Shown here in pieces: positions 53,249-62,118 of a DNA stretch of 64,000 nucleotides. This stretch comes from a virus: IMG/VR virus record IMGVR_UViG_3300025317_000002, positions 1-64,000 of that record. The stretch is one strand, 5' to 3'. Within the stretch, counting starts at the first letter, position 1, and each line of letters starts with the position of its first letter. A program made the position numbers and the translations under genes. Under the pieces are notes generated by a model. The model searched no databases, was not told the origin of the DNA, and worked only from the letters and a program-made list of their open reading frames with translations.

Positions 53249-54235
53249 TCAGAATGCAATAATAGTTTCAGAGGCAACCAGAAACTGAAACAACCTCGCC
53301 ATACCAAGCCCAGCTCCGGATCTTGGATAATATCCCTGCTCAAAAAGCTCGAGATAGGGCTCAAAGTAACAAAGCACACGATCAGGATTAAAGCCCTTCT
53401 CTGATGCCAAATCTTTTAAGTGCAAGAGCATTGGAGAATCAAGAAGCTTCTCTCTCAAGATCCTTGAATCTGGTTCTCGCTCCGACCCACCAATTGTCTC
53501 TCCAGGTCCAACCTTATCTGTTTCTGCTTCTCCAGGGAGGAGCAGATCGACGCAATCCACTTCACCTTTGTGCTCAAGAGATCTAGAACGCCTCATATTC
53601 CAGAACTTGATGCTTTCCGGGTAATGTGTGACCTGAACGATGCCATAAGTCTGAGTAAGAATGTTTTCCGCTTTGGCGTCGAGATCATCTCCATATTCAA
53701 GTTCAAAGCACTTGTCTTTCAGAGTTTGGATCGCCTCCTTGTAAGTGATTCTGGAAAATCCTCTTCTCCAGTGAGTATAGAGGGACCAATGCTGCCTTCT
53801 ATTCAGAAGCTTGGATCTTAGCACTCCTTGAATCACATAAGCAAGAAGATCTTCGTTGTAGTTCAGAAGATGTTCCAGATTTCCATCCAGGAATTCATAC
53901 TCAATGAGTTCAAACTCCGTTTTATGGCGCCCGTCATCCCATTTACGCTCCTTCCTGAAGGATCTCCCTATGATATAGGCTCTGGATAAGCCACTACTCA
54001 CCAGAAAATGTTCCATATCGAGCTGGCCAGTCTGACGTAGAATAGAAAATTCAGAACCACTCTCCACATAGAACAAATTAGCTACTACCTCGCACCCTCC
54101 AGAGATATTGACAATCTCGTTCAGGAATAGCTTCAGAAAGCCCTTGGAGTCCATCCACTCCTCAACCAGCTTCATGACATAGGCTTTAAGCTTTAGCTCA
54201 TCCATAAGCGTCAAACCAGAAAGCCCTACATTCAT
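53249..54235 (-). CDS. Class II AsnRS/AspRS-like enzyme without anticodon-binding domain
   Basis: 328 residues from ATG 54235, preceded by AAGGAGGAAGGAG on the minus strand; a longer start at 54289 would overlap the preceding gene. Motif 2 of class II synthetases is clear (IIGRSFRKERKW, then RHKTEFELIEYEF), as are VDLLLPGEAET with GETIGGSERE and motif 3 (GAGLGMARLFQFL). The usual N-terminal anticodon-binding OB-fold is missing, as in archaeal asparagine synthetase AS-AR, which evolved from AsnRS. It may make asparagine or charge or modify an unusual acceptor. Host or archaeal-like origin is possible. Confidence 0.75.
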   Translation of the reverse strand: MNVGLSGLTLMDELKLKAYVMKLVEEWMDSKGFLKLFLNEIVNISGGCEVVANLFYVESGSEFSILRQTGQLDMEHFLVSSGLSRAYIIGRSFRKERKWDDGRHKTEFELIEYEFLDGNLEHLLNYNEDLLAYVIQGVLRSKLLNRRQHWSLYTHWRRGFSRITYKEAIQTLKDKCFELEYGDDLDAKAENILTQTYGIVQVTHYPESIKFWNMRRSRSLEHKGEVDCVDLLLPGEAETDKVGPGETIGGSEREPDSRILREKLLDSPMLLHLKDLASEKGFNPDRVLCYFEPYLELFEQGYYPRSGAGLGMARLFQFLVASETIIAF

Positions 54236-54236
54236 A

Positions 54237-55346
54237 TTATTCTCCTTCCTCCTTGCAACGTTCCAACCAAATATAGCCACATCCTCCACATTTCCGGTGG
54301 AGATGCTCCCCCTTTACTCCAAATTGTAGAGCACAAAGAGAACTTTCATCTACTCCCGCACAGTAAACCGAGGTCTTGATTCCGTCCCACCCACATTTTC
54401 CGCATGGAGTCCAATTCGATAAAGGGGGGAGATCAAGATTGTTGAGAAATACCATTCTCCAAGATAAAAGCCTTCGCCTCTTCTCCTCGTAGGAATGCCC
54501 ATCCCATTTATCTGGATAATTGGGAAGAAACTCAAAGAGATCCATATTACTCTCTTCGATTAACCAGCTTACTTGCCCATTAGGAAGTTTCATGTAAAGG
54601 CTAGAATACAAACCAGAGTTGGAAAGTTGACTGGGTAGGATATAAGTCCCATCGGTATTAGCTGCTTCCAAGATAGCTTCCTTGTATGTCTGGTAAGCCG
54701 TATAAGCATCCTCTTCTTTCTCGAAAGTGCCAATTATTTTCTTCTTCCCGCCAATACTGGCATAAGCTCGGTATCTGCTCCCGTGCAACTCATAACCTTT
54801 CCCTTCAAAGGCTCGGTTTAGCATCTGCCCACGCTTCGTGGCAAGCCGAAGGTTCTGTCTCGTATTATTTAGCGGATTTCTGTCTATATGATCTACGGTA
54901 TAACCATCAGGAATGCCTCCAAACATTCGTTTGGCAATCTGCACATGAAGATACTCGTCTGTAGTATGGTTTCGCACATAGCCTTTGTGAATGACAAGAG
55001 GGGAGCAGATTCCTACATCACAAAGCGATACTTCAATCGAAACCTCTTCCTTTCCATCTGGGCTAACTACTCTAAGGGAGGTCGGAGTCCAATCTACCCC
55101 GCCTTCCTTTGTTCTTCTAGCTACTCCAGTCTCCCAGCCTAAAGATAAAACCAATCGGGACAAGAATGCCAGAATCGTATCTCGATCCCAGCTTAGCTCA
55201 CCTCGCAATGCCTGAAAACTTACAGCTTCCTCTTTTTCTTCAGGCTTGACTTCCAAGAAAATCTCCTTGGGATGTGTGACTTGGCACATCACACAAAGTC
55301 CATCTTCTACAGCTTGAGCCCCATGACACATCTTACAAATGTCCAT
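54237..55346 (-). CDS. Zinc-ribbon protein interrupted by an HNH-AP2 homing endonuclease
   Basis: 369 residues. The N-terminus has CKMCHG and CVMCQ (residues 4-21). Residues 118-180 are an HNH nuclease (GYTVDHIDRNPLNNTRQNLR) and 184-226 an AP2-like DNA-binding unit (YRAYASIGGKKKIIGTFEKE). Residues 230-310 resume a different domain (LPNGQVSWLIEESNMDLFEF, then WDGHSYEEKRRR), a pattern seen in uninterrupted phage proteins, and the C-terminus has CGKCGW and CGGCGY zinc sites. I infer an in-frame homing insertion inside a phage protein; no intein splice motifs were seen. Confidence 0.72.
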   Translation of the reverse strand: MDICKMCHGAQAVEDGLCVMCQVTHPKEIFLEVKPEEKEEAVSFQALRGELSWDRDTILAFLSRLVLSLGWETGVARRTKEGGVDWTPTSLRVVSPDGKEEVSIEVSLCDVGICSPLVIHKGYVRNHTTDEYLHVQIAKRMFGGIPDGYTVDHIDRNPLNNTRQNLRLATKRGQMLNRAFEGKGYELHGSRYRAYASIGGKKKIIGTFEKEEDAYTAYQTYKEAILEAANTDGTYILPSQLSNSGLYSSLYMKLPNGQVSWLIEESNMDLFEFLPNYPDKWDGHSYEEKRRRLLSWRMVFLNNLDLPPLSNWTPCGKCGWDGIKTSVYCAGVDESSLCALQFGVKGEHLHRKCGGCGYIWLERCKEEGE

Positions 55347-55369
55347 GAATTTCCCAGATGTCCGAAGCT

Positions 55370-55999
55370 TTACTTTAAATTTACATTCAGCTCGTATAGT
55401 CTGCCAGATTCAATAGTAAGAGAATTCTCGTATTTAGAATATCCAGATACCTCTACTACGAGAATGTAAGATCCAGGATCAACAGGAAATGAGTATTTAG
55501 ACCCAAGTATTCGAGACTGGCCTCTCGGAACCCTGGTTATAGGGTCCAATAAGCTAATAAGAGCATCTTTTACCAACCTACCATCAGATGTAGTAATAGC
55601 AAGTTTTACAGTTGCTCTATCGCCGGCATACGCAGAATTTACTAAACCAAAATCAAGTAAGCTTCTGTTTTCAACAGGATTCAGCATCTCGGACCCTAAA
55701 GAAGGTGTGGGTGTATAAGGCGTGCCAGCCATGAGTACACCCAATATTCCCATTCCCCTCATAAAGGATTGTTGTTGAGAAGATGGGATAAATACCAAAG
55801 CACTAATAGCGGTTATCAAGATGATCAAGAATATAGAATAAACCGGAGGAAAGTATATTTGGAGGTTCTCAGACACCTTCTGGGAAATTTGTACTATTGA
55901 ACTGGCAGGGCCCTTTTGAATTAGATCTATTATTGACATGACAAAAGCTCCACTACAAGCGCTGAGTAGTAACCACAGAGTTTTCACTTCATTTCCCAT
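55370..55999 (-). CDS. Membrane protein with carboxypeptidase-regulatory-like domain
   Basis: 209 residues. Two membrane helices at about 8-28 (LWLLLSACSGAFVMSIIDLI) and 53-72 (VYSIFLIILITAISALVFIP). Residues 128-209 form a small beta-sandwich (VKLAITTSDGRLVKDALISL, then PVDPGSYILVVEVSGY) as in carboxypeptidase regulatory-like or PEGA-type domains. It overlaps the preceding gene by 16 bases. Possibly a membrane-anchored surface or superinfection protein; function unknown. Confidence 0.55.
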   Translation of the reverse strand: MGNEVKTLWLLLSACSGAFVMSIIDLIQKGPASSIVQISQKVSENLQIYFPPVYSIFLIILITAISALVFIPSSQQQSFMRGMGILGVLMAGTPYTPTPSLGSEMLNPVENRSLLDFGLVNSAYAGDRATVKLAITTSDGRLVKDALISLLDPITRVPRGQSRILGSKYSFPVDPGSYILVVEVSGYSKYENSLTIESGRLYELNVNLK

Positions 56000-56697
56000 T
56001 TCGGCACAAGTTTTGGTTCAACAAGAGTAAAATCTTCGAAGCGGGTTACCTGGCTACAATCTGAGCAGGCTCCTTGGAGTAGCGACCCTTCCCCATTTCG
56101 AAGCCTAGTCAGCTTATCCCCGATATAGCCACCACAAACCGTGCAGCAGTAATAGTGAATCAACTCGGCTGACAGTTCAAAAGCTTCTTCCTGAAATTTA
56201 GGAGGAAGGATTGCTTCCTTTTCCTCAAGCTCTTCTTCCTTCTCTTTGGGAGCGAGAAGCCCCTCAGCCATGCTCCGCGAGACTTGAACTTCAAATCCTG
56301 GAGAAATACTAGAGGAAGTTGGAGTTACAGTAGTTCCAGAGATCTCGAGTAAAGTAGGAAGCACAGCTTGCTCGGAAGATATTGATTCAAGTTCTACCTC
56401 GGTTTTATTTTCCTCAGAAAGAAGAGTAGGTTCAGACGAGGCGTGGGGGGAAGCAAATGTCACTTCCTCTTTGGGATCTCCCTGTTCTAGCCCTATCTGA
56501 TTAGCCAAGGCATCTTCCACTTCCTTGGCACAAACATTCCAGATTTCTTGAGTAAGCCCCACCTTGGTAAAGAGGAAATGGGTAAGAACTCTCACCTGCC
56601 CATCCAAGGCAATATAGGCTCTGGCTAGTTCCTGGATGACCTCTTTTCGATTTGGCAGTTCTTTCCTCTTATTCAACGGTTTATTTCGATTTGCCAT
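55984..56697 (-). CDS. Acidic zinc-ribbon protein
   Basis: 237 residues. A basic N-terminus (ANRNKPLNKRKELPNRKEVI), a long Glu, Ser and Thr-rich flexible middle, and a zinc ribbon near the C-terminus (CCTVCGG at about 184-190, then CSDCSQ). No known family is recognised. One of five consecutive small proteins with Cys pairs on this strand. Confidence 0.5.
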   Translation of the reverse strand: MANRNKPLNKRKELPNRKEVIQELARAYIALDGQVRVLTHFLFTKVGLTQEIWNVCAKEVEDALANQIGLEQGDPKEEVTFASPHASSEPTLLSEENKTEVELESISSEQAVLPTLLEISGTTVTPTSSSISPGFEVQVSRSMAEGLLAPKEKEEELEEKEAILPPKFQEEAFELSAELIHYYCCTVCGGYIGDKLTRLRNGEGSLLQGACSDCSQVTRFEDFTLVEPKLVPKWEMK

Positions 56698-56709
56698 AGT
56701 GCTTCTCCT

Positions 56710-56916
56710 TCAGACAACTCTTGTGTACCCCCATCTATTCCCATTTCTTGAACAAGATTTACAGGATTTGGGTTTCGTGTTTTCATAGGCCCACTTATCG
56801 ATTGATCTCTCTCGCCCACACGCACAACGAATTACATATTGCTTCTTACCTTTTGGACTGAGTTTTGCCTCTACAACCTCATAGAGACCAGATTTCGACC
56901 CAACTACTTCTTCCAT
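56710..56916 (-). CDS. 68-residue zinc-binding protein
   Basis: Basic, with CACGRE and CKSCSR pairs spaced 20 residues apart, so a single zinc knuckle. The pattern YVIRCACGRERSIDKWAYEN is like small homing-endonuclease-associated or ribosomal-type zinc ribbons. Function unknown; GGAG-type site lies upstream on the minus strand. Confidence 0.5.
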   Translation of the reverse strand: MEEVVGSKSGLYEVVEAKLSPKGKKQYVIRCACGRERSIDKWAYENTKPKSCKSCSRNGNRWGYTRVV

Positions 56917-56935
56917 AGGACAGCTCCTCTAGAAA

Positions 56936-57250
56936 TTACAGGATAGGTTTTTCATACTTACAAATATGATGCCCCTGTCCACAAAGATAAGAGATTCTGA
57001 ATTGAAAGTTATCTATCCCAGACATCTTCTCTATCTCATAATTCATAACGCGAAGTCTGGAGGTTAAGCCTCTTTCCAAGCAAAGAGGACATTCTTTCTT
57101 GTGTTTGCAGCATGAGCCACAAATCGTAGCTCCATTTCCACAAATATCACAATCTATTCTCCAAGAATTTGGTTCCTCAAGAATACTACCGCACAGCCTA
57201 CAAGAAGCTTTAGTAGAATTTTCAAACTCAATAAAATCTATCTGGGACAT
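56936..57250 (-). CDS. Cys-rich double zinc-finger protein
   Basis: 104 residues with CRLCGS, CDICGN, CGSCC and CPLCLER in sequence (residues 17-60), a spacing that could hold two interleaved zinc ions as in treble-clef or RING-like folds. The C-terminal part has FRISYLCGQGHHICKYEKPI. No family is assigned. A protein-protein or nucleic-acid interaction role is plausible. Confidence 0.5.
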   Translation of the reverse strand: MSQIDFIEFENSTKASCRLCGSILEEPNSWRIDCDICGNGATICGSCCKHKKECPLCLERGLTSRLRVMNYEIEKMSGIDNFQFRISYLCGQGHHICKYEKPIL

Positions 57251-57258
57251 TGTTATCT

Positions 57259-57861
57259 CTAGGCATTTGGGATCATTGTCATATCTATTGAAGCTCGATT
57301 GGTTTGAGCTTCCTGAATCCAGGCCATCGTATAGGTGGCTAAAAGGGAGTCTCCTTCAAAGATTCCTCCTGTAGCCATATGGAATTCGTCTTGACTCTTC
57401 CGAAACTCCTGAATAACAAGCTCAAGTCTAAGAATATCCAGAGATCTCAAGATGTCTTCTAGGGAGATAAGAATAGAATGAATTCCTACTCGAGTAGAAG
57501 TCCAAGCTAAATAAGTTACTCCAAGTTGCATGTAGGTTTCATCAGGGGAAGCAGGATTGGTAAAAGTCAAAACTCTTCTTACATCCGGAGAATAATTTCT
57601 ACCATTTAGTTCATTTGGTTTGGACTTAAAAAGCCACTCTGAGAACTCCTGAATCCAAGCTATCTTGGATATCGACACGTTGTAAGTTGAGGCAGCATAG
57701 AGATCAGAGTGAACATCACCATTCCAGATCTCAGGAGTCGGGGAAAATAGTTTTATGATGTCTACAATTTGTACAAAGTCTAAAAGAGGACCTTTGTTCT
57801 CCATTGCTTCTTTCGCCAGGCTTTTCATAAGTTCTACCATTTCTTGAACATAGTTTTTCAA
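57259..57861 (-). CDS. Helical protein of unknown function
   Basis: 200 residues. The N-terminus is an amphipathic helix (MVELMKSLAKEAMENKGPLL). The rest is helical with ILISLEDILRSLDILRLELV near the C-terminus. It starts at an ATG overlapping the preceding stop as ATGA, so it is coupled to the LamG protein. No known domain is recognised. Confidence 0.5.
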   Translation of the reverse strand: MKNYVQEMVELMKSLAKEAMENKGPLLDFVQIVDIIKLFSPTPEIWNGDVHSDLYAASTYNVSISKIAWIQEFSEWLFKSKPNELNGRNYSPDVRRVLTFTNPASPDETYMQLGVTYLAWTSTRVGIHSILISLEDILRSLDILRLELVIQEFRKSQDEFHMATGGIFEGDSLLATYTMAWIQEAQTNRASIDMTMIPNA

Positions 57862-60800
57862 GAACCCTCCTCAAGTGGTGTTATTTTATATTTCAACAAG
57901 AAATGTGTATCATGTTTATCGAGCTCGACAAGAAGATTTTGGATCTCGACTCCATCTCGTGGGGCCCAAGCGAGCCTAAGAGGGCTCTTATCTATCGTAA
58001 CTGGAAATTCAAATGTAATCTCTACAGAGCCTTCTGCATAGGTAAGCCTCACCTTTGAAACACCTCGATTGATATTAGAAATTTCGGGGTCTTCCTTCCC
58101 ATCTACAAAGACAATATGAAGTTCATCCTGAACGGAAAGAAGTGGGATACACTCATAGACTACTTCTGGAATAATAGGCCCAGAAGGAGGCCTATCTAAC
58201 CAAATTTCAACAGCAATGGACTCGTCTTGACTAAGATCATAGACCCTTCTTTCTCTTGGCTTCTTATCCAAATTCAGTCCCGTGATACGATCCTGGTCGT
58301 TCCAAAAGGTAAGTGGACAGCTTAAAGACAAGAAGATCTTTGATTCTAGGTTAAACGAGACATCCCTCAATTCTGAGAAGGCTGAAGTTACAATCTCACC
58401 TTTATCCGTTCGTCCTACTAGATGGTTATTTGGAATTTCCTTCCAACCGGGAAGCGTGCAAACTCCGTCTGCTCCTTTTTGGATGGTTGGATTCTTGGAA
58501 CGATGAGTGTTGTTAATAAAGCGGGAAATGATAGAGGCATACCATACTCCACGCTTCACCTGGAGAGATAAGGAAGTAAGGCCTGCTCCTCGGTAACCTC
58601 TATAGATCGAATTCGTAGGGTTGGTGAATGTGCAAAAGACCGCAGAATACTTAGGTCTGTGAAAGACAAAGAAATCTTCTTCCCCTGGGTCACCAAAAAC
58701 ATGTTCGGATCGAAGCCCTAATGTTGCAGGAGGTTCCCATTCCTCCGAATTTGGATTTAGTTCCTCACTCTTCTGAATCAGAGTTTCCAGATGGTCATTG
58801 TAATGAAGAAATACTGAGAGTGGATTGAAGTGTATCCATTTGTGCCACTGATTTCCTTCAGATCTCTTTTGACCTATCTCTCCCTTGGAGATAAACATAT
58901 AGCCTGGACTAGCCAAGGTGCCTTCTATAGCTCGGGTAAGCCTTGATTTGAACTTCTCATAATCAGGATAGAGTTGTTCGAATCTTCTCTTAAGAAATGG
59001 CCAGGAATTTAGCTCAAATTCTGGAACGGAAAGATAGGGCACCGCAGCGGTTGAGCCATGCTCCTGCCAATAGGTGAAGCTATGAAGTGTGTTGGTCCGG
59101 TTGTCATAGCTATTTCCTGCAACATAGTTATTTCTCTGAAATCGCTTACTCCAATGTAAACCTTGAACTTGAGCTCGAAGGGAAGCAAGTTTCTGGATAG
59201 TTGCCCCAACTCTCTTTTGATAGACGGGATCTTCAATTTCTTCAGCAAGATTGAAAAGTTCAACTAGGTGGTCCATCATGAGCCCCATATAGGAACTATT
59301 AATCGTACCATCCATGAGCCCAACACCTGAAGAAGCAAATCCCTTAGTTCCTCCCGCAACACCAAAATTGGCTCTAGACTTTAGATCAACCAGAAGCTTC
59401 GTCCATTTTTCTCGAATATTTACTACTTGCTGTATGTCCCTAACGCCAAATTTATTGAGGAGCCCAAGAAGGCGGGTAACAAAGCAAACGGCAGCCAGAT
59501 CCATATCTGTTTCCATGTCCCCAATCGAGAGATAATTCGTCTCGCTTGACGGGGCATGAAGAACATAGCCCATCTTTTCCAGTGTTCGGAGCCAGGCCAT
59601 CTTCACTGGATCTGGAAGCGAAGAGTTACACATCCTCGTGAGAACAAAAGCGGAATAATTTAGATTGAAGCCAAGCGTCTTGAAAAGATAGAAACTCGAT
59701 AGAGAAACGGAGTTCGAGATAAAGAGAAGATCTAAAAGGGACACAACAAGAACTCGGTTCAGAAGCTCATCTTGATAAGAGATAACTGGATTTGCTTTAT
59801 CCTGCCAGGTACCAAAGTATGCTCCAATGGTTACAATATCTGGACGCACAGGAAGATGAATCGAACCTTCTTTGAAGACGCTCTCCCAAGTAAAAAGCTC
59901 AGGAGGAAGGAGCATGAAGTCTTTCAGGATTCCAAGGAGATTAGAGCCACCGTGAAGAGATCCTAGCATGTAAGCTGTCTTCCAGAGCCCAAATTGCTTA
60001 TACCAGATTTCTCGCTTTTCTAAAGAGAAATCAAGTGCATCCTCTAAAATCTCAAAATTCGCTTTGTCTGAGGTGAGTTTCTTGAGATAAGCAAACAAAA
60101 TTTCCTCATTCTCATCTTTCGGATAGAAATCTTTTGTATCTGGATCATACCGAAAGTAAACTTGATTTCCAAGAGTCTGAGTAACAGAGGAATTCTGAAT
60201 ATTAGGTTTGAAAGCATATCCTCCTACCACATCCTGAAGATAATTTTCCTTCTTGAGATCATAAAGATCCCCCCCTTTCTGATCAAAAGTCCATTGTGCT
60301 CGAAGCCCGACTCGAAGTGAATTTGCTTGAGCTAAAGATGGTACCCTCCGAGAATCAACATTTCTATCTTCTCCACTATAGAGCCTAGCAAATTCTTGCC
60401 CAGAAAGAGAACGCTCATAGATCCGCAGATCATCCATCCAGAATCCCACGGAACCATATTGGGTTTTGTTTGACCCACCACAACCAAGCATAATTGGAGT
60501 TGTAGGCTGGATAGTAGATGGAAAACTACTATTAGCTAGAGTTAAGATCAGATTTGATTTTCTACCATCTACGAAGAAGGCTAAGGAATCTTCCTCCCGA
60601 TTGAGAGAAATAGCTAAATGGTACCAAACATTAGGCAAAAGCATTATAGACCCGAAAGTTGAGTAAAATGGATCGGCCCAAAGATCAGGAGTAATTCCAC
60701 GATTTGCATCCGGGGCACGAAATCCCACCACAAAAGCTCCAAAACCGAGGGAGAAGATCTTACCAACCTCAGAACCTATTTTCTTGATTGGGATGCACTT

Positions 60801-61022
60801 TCCTGTATAAGAAAGCCAGAAGGCTACGGAAAAGCTTCCCTGGTTAGGGGAGAGTCCTCCTTCTTGAAAGGAAGCTAAGGCTTCCTTGGGGAGGAGAAGG
60901 TAATCTTCAACGATTCTGGTCTTAGGAAGGTGGACAGCGTAATTTCTCTCCAGAAGATTATCCACAGGTAACTTTCTAACCAAATTTCCCCCGATCAGGC
61001 TTTCATCCCGACTACCCGGCAA
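57858..61022 (-). CDS. Giant LamG-domain protein, 1054 residues
   Basis: Starts at TTG 61022 with GGAAGGGA close upstream. Residues about 62-215 are a concanavalin/LamG-like beta-sandwich (SFSVAFWLSYTGK, VWYHLAISLNREEDSLAFFV, then FWMDDLRIYERSLSGQEFAR), which usually binds sugars or proteins. The remaining 800 residues are a long mixed structure without a domain I recognise. It lies in the portal-HU operon, so it may be a head-associated or tail-attached virion protein. It overlaps the next gene by 4 bases. Confidence 0.6.
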   Translation of the reverse strand: MPGSRDESLIGGNLVRKLPVDNLLERNYAVHLPKTRIVEDYLLLPKEALASFQEGGLSPNQGSFSVAFWLSYTGKCIPIKKIGSEVGKIFSLGFGAFVVGFRAPDANRGITPDLWADPFYSTFGSIMLLPNVWYHLAISLNREEDSLAFFVDGRKSNLILTLANSSFPSTIQPTTPIMLGCGGSNKTQYGSVGFWMDDLRIYERSLSGQEFARLYSGEDRNVDSRRVPSLAQANSLRVGLRAQWTFDQKGGDLYDLKKENYLQDVVGGYAFKPNIQNSSVTQTLGNQVYFRYDPDTKDFYPKDENEEILFAYLKKLTSDKANFEILEDALDFSLEKREIWYKQFGLWKTAYMLGSLHGGSNLLGILKDFMLLPPELFTWESVFKEGSIHLPVRPDIVTIGAYFGTWQDKANPVISYQDELLNRVLVVSLLDLLFISNSVSLSSFYLFKTLGFNLNYSAFVLTRMCNSSLPDPVKMAWLRTLEKMGYVLHAPSSETNYLSIGDMETDMDLAAVCFVTRLLGLLNKFGVRDIQQVVNIREKWTKLLVDLKSRANFGVAGGTKGFASSGVGLMDGTINSSYMGLMMDHLVELFNLAEEIEDPVYQKRVGATIQKLASLRAQVQGLHWSKRFQRNNYVAGNSYDNRTNTLHSFTYWQEHGSTAAVPYLSVPEFELNSWPFLKRRFEQLYPDYEKFKSRLTRAIEGTLASPGYMFISKGEIGQKRSEGNQWHKWIHFNPLSVFLHYNDHLETLIQKSEELNPNSEEWEPPATLGLRSEHVFGDPGEEDFFVFHRPKYSAVFCTFTNPTNSIYRGYRGAGLTSLSLQVKRGVWYASIISRFINNTHRSKNPTIQKGADGVCTLPGWKEIPNNHLVGRTDKGEIVTSAFSELRDVSFNLESKIFLSLSCPLTFWNDQDRITGLNLDKKPRERRVYDLSQDESIAVEIWLDRPPSGPIIPEVVYECIPLLSVQDELHIVFVDGKEDPEISNINRGVSKVRLTYAEGSVEITFEFPVTIDKSPLRLAWAPRDGVEIQNLLVELDKHDTHFLLKYKITPLEEGS

Positions 61023-61204
61023 ATTCCCTTCCAGTCCTTAAGTCTAGCAATCTTGATTGCCTCTTTCCGGGCATCACAGATAGTACCTGAAACCTCAACC
61101 CGTTCTTTGCCAATTTCAAATACCCACACCCGGTGGGGACCAATATAGGCAAAGCCTCAAGGAGATTTACGAGGTTTCGATGATATCAATTGATCATTTC
61201 CCAT
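60995..61204 (-). pseudogene. Short gene interrupted by one in-frame opal codon
   Basis: From ATG 61204 the minus strand reads MGNDQLISSKPRKSP, then TGA (61159-61157), then 53 well-formed codons: GFAYIGPHRVWVFEIGKERV, EVSGTICDARKEAIKIARLK and DWKGICRVVGMKA, ending at TGA 60997-60995 inside the start of the LamG gene. The part after the stop has a strand-strand-helix pattern typical of small phage proteins. A GTG within it (about 61129) could give a shorter product without a good ribosome site. Either a nonsense-mutated gene or a shorter gene with an unusual start. Confidence 0.45.
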
Positions 61205-61220
61205 TATCTTTATCTAGACG

Positions 61221-61970
61221 CTAACTTTTTCTATTTGGGCCAAATGGCTTTTCGTAGTAGAGTGCACAGACACACTGGGGAAAACAACGTAGCGATAAGG
61301 AACCGGGCACAGTTCCTAGAGAATATGAATTATAGGGAGAATTTCTTTCCATTCTAAGACAATCAGGACAATAGAATTCAGCTTCCTCTCTTACCCAATG
61401 AAATCTTACTTCGCCGCCAAGCGCGTTGGTAATGGAAATTACCCTGAAGACAAGTGCGATTCCCTTGAAAGCCGACAAATAGAGATCTAGATCTGGGGAA
61501 GCTCTGCTCCCTAAAATCCGAGTAATTTCCTTGGACAATTTTGGAAGGGTAAGTTGAAGCTCCTCTTGAAATCTAGGATGTCTTACTAGGGAAGAAGAAG
61601 GCCTCTCCCCAAAGAGGGGAGGGATTGGGAAAAGGGGTTTGTCCTTGTCTACAAAGAGAGCCAAGGCCAAAAACACCCGGTTCAAGATTTTGAAGACATC
61701 CGAGCCTAGATTCGAGCGGCTTCCTATTATAGGATCTGATCCATAGACTTTCTCCTCCGCATCCACATTTACAAAAAGGAGATCTTGACTTGGAGAGAGA
61801 TTCCTTTCTTTATCTTCTAAGGGAATCCTGGAAGGACTGACTCCGAGAAACTTCACGCGAAGTTGAAGAAGAGAGGAAGCTACCCTCTTCAACTCTAAAT
61901 CCAAATTAGGAGGAACTAAGATTTTCTTCTTATCCAAGAAGGAGGAGTTTTTCTTTGCTTTCGTCTGCAT
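61221..61970 (-). CDS. Protein with C-terminal Cys cluster, unknown
   Basis: 249 residues. I chose ATG 61970 because GGGAGG lies upstream; an earlier ATG at 62018 overlaps more of the previous gene. Basic N-terminus, helical centre (LGSDVFKILNRVFLALALFV), and a C-terminal zinc-type site (FYCPDCLR, then CFPQCVCALYY). Located in the portal operon. No family is recognised. Confidence 0.5.
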   Translation of the reverse strand: MQTKAKKNSSFLDKKKILVPPNLDLELKRVASSLLQLRVKFLGVSPSRIPLEDKERNLSPSQDLLFVNVDAEEKVYGSDPIIGSRSNLGSDVFKILNRVFLALALFVDKDKPLFPIPPLFGERPSSSLVRHPRFQEELQLTLPKLSKEITRILGSRASPDLDLYLSAFKGIALVFRVISITNALGGEVRFHWVREEAEFYCPDCLRMERNSPYNSYSLGTVPGSLSLRCFPQCVCALYYEKPFGPNRKS

Positions 61971-62118
61971 TCTCAAATTTCCTCCCTGGTATTCTACATT
62001 GGCAGGAATATCGAACAACTTCCACAGGATCTACTTGCCCTTTGAAATTACGTGGCATATATACAGGTCCCCCGCAGTAAGGGCAGCTTGAAACTTGCTT
62101 TAACTCTTCATTCTTCAT
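61930..62118 (-). CDS. Small zinc-ribbon protein
   Basis: 62 residues from ATG 62118, overlapping the end of the HU-like gene. CPYCGG (residues 12-17) and CQC further on form a zinc ribbon with PVYMPRNFKGQVDPVEVVRY between. It overlaps the next gene's start by 41 bases. Role unknown. Confidence 0.5.
   Translation of the reverse strand: MKNEELKQVSSCPYCGGPVYMPRNFKGQVDPVEVVRYSCQCRIPGRKFENADESKEKLLLLG

Noticed and set aside
54237-55346. Intein
   Set aside because: No splice-junction residues (Cys/Ser start, His-Asn end followed by Cys/Ser/Thr) or intein blocks flank the nuclease part.
4209-61000. The numerous shorter ORFs in other frames of clear genes
   Set aside because: They lie wholly inside well-supported genes, lack ribosome sites and have frame-shadow composition (Leu, Ser, Arg-rich).
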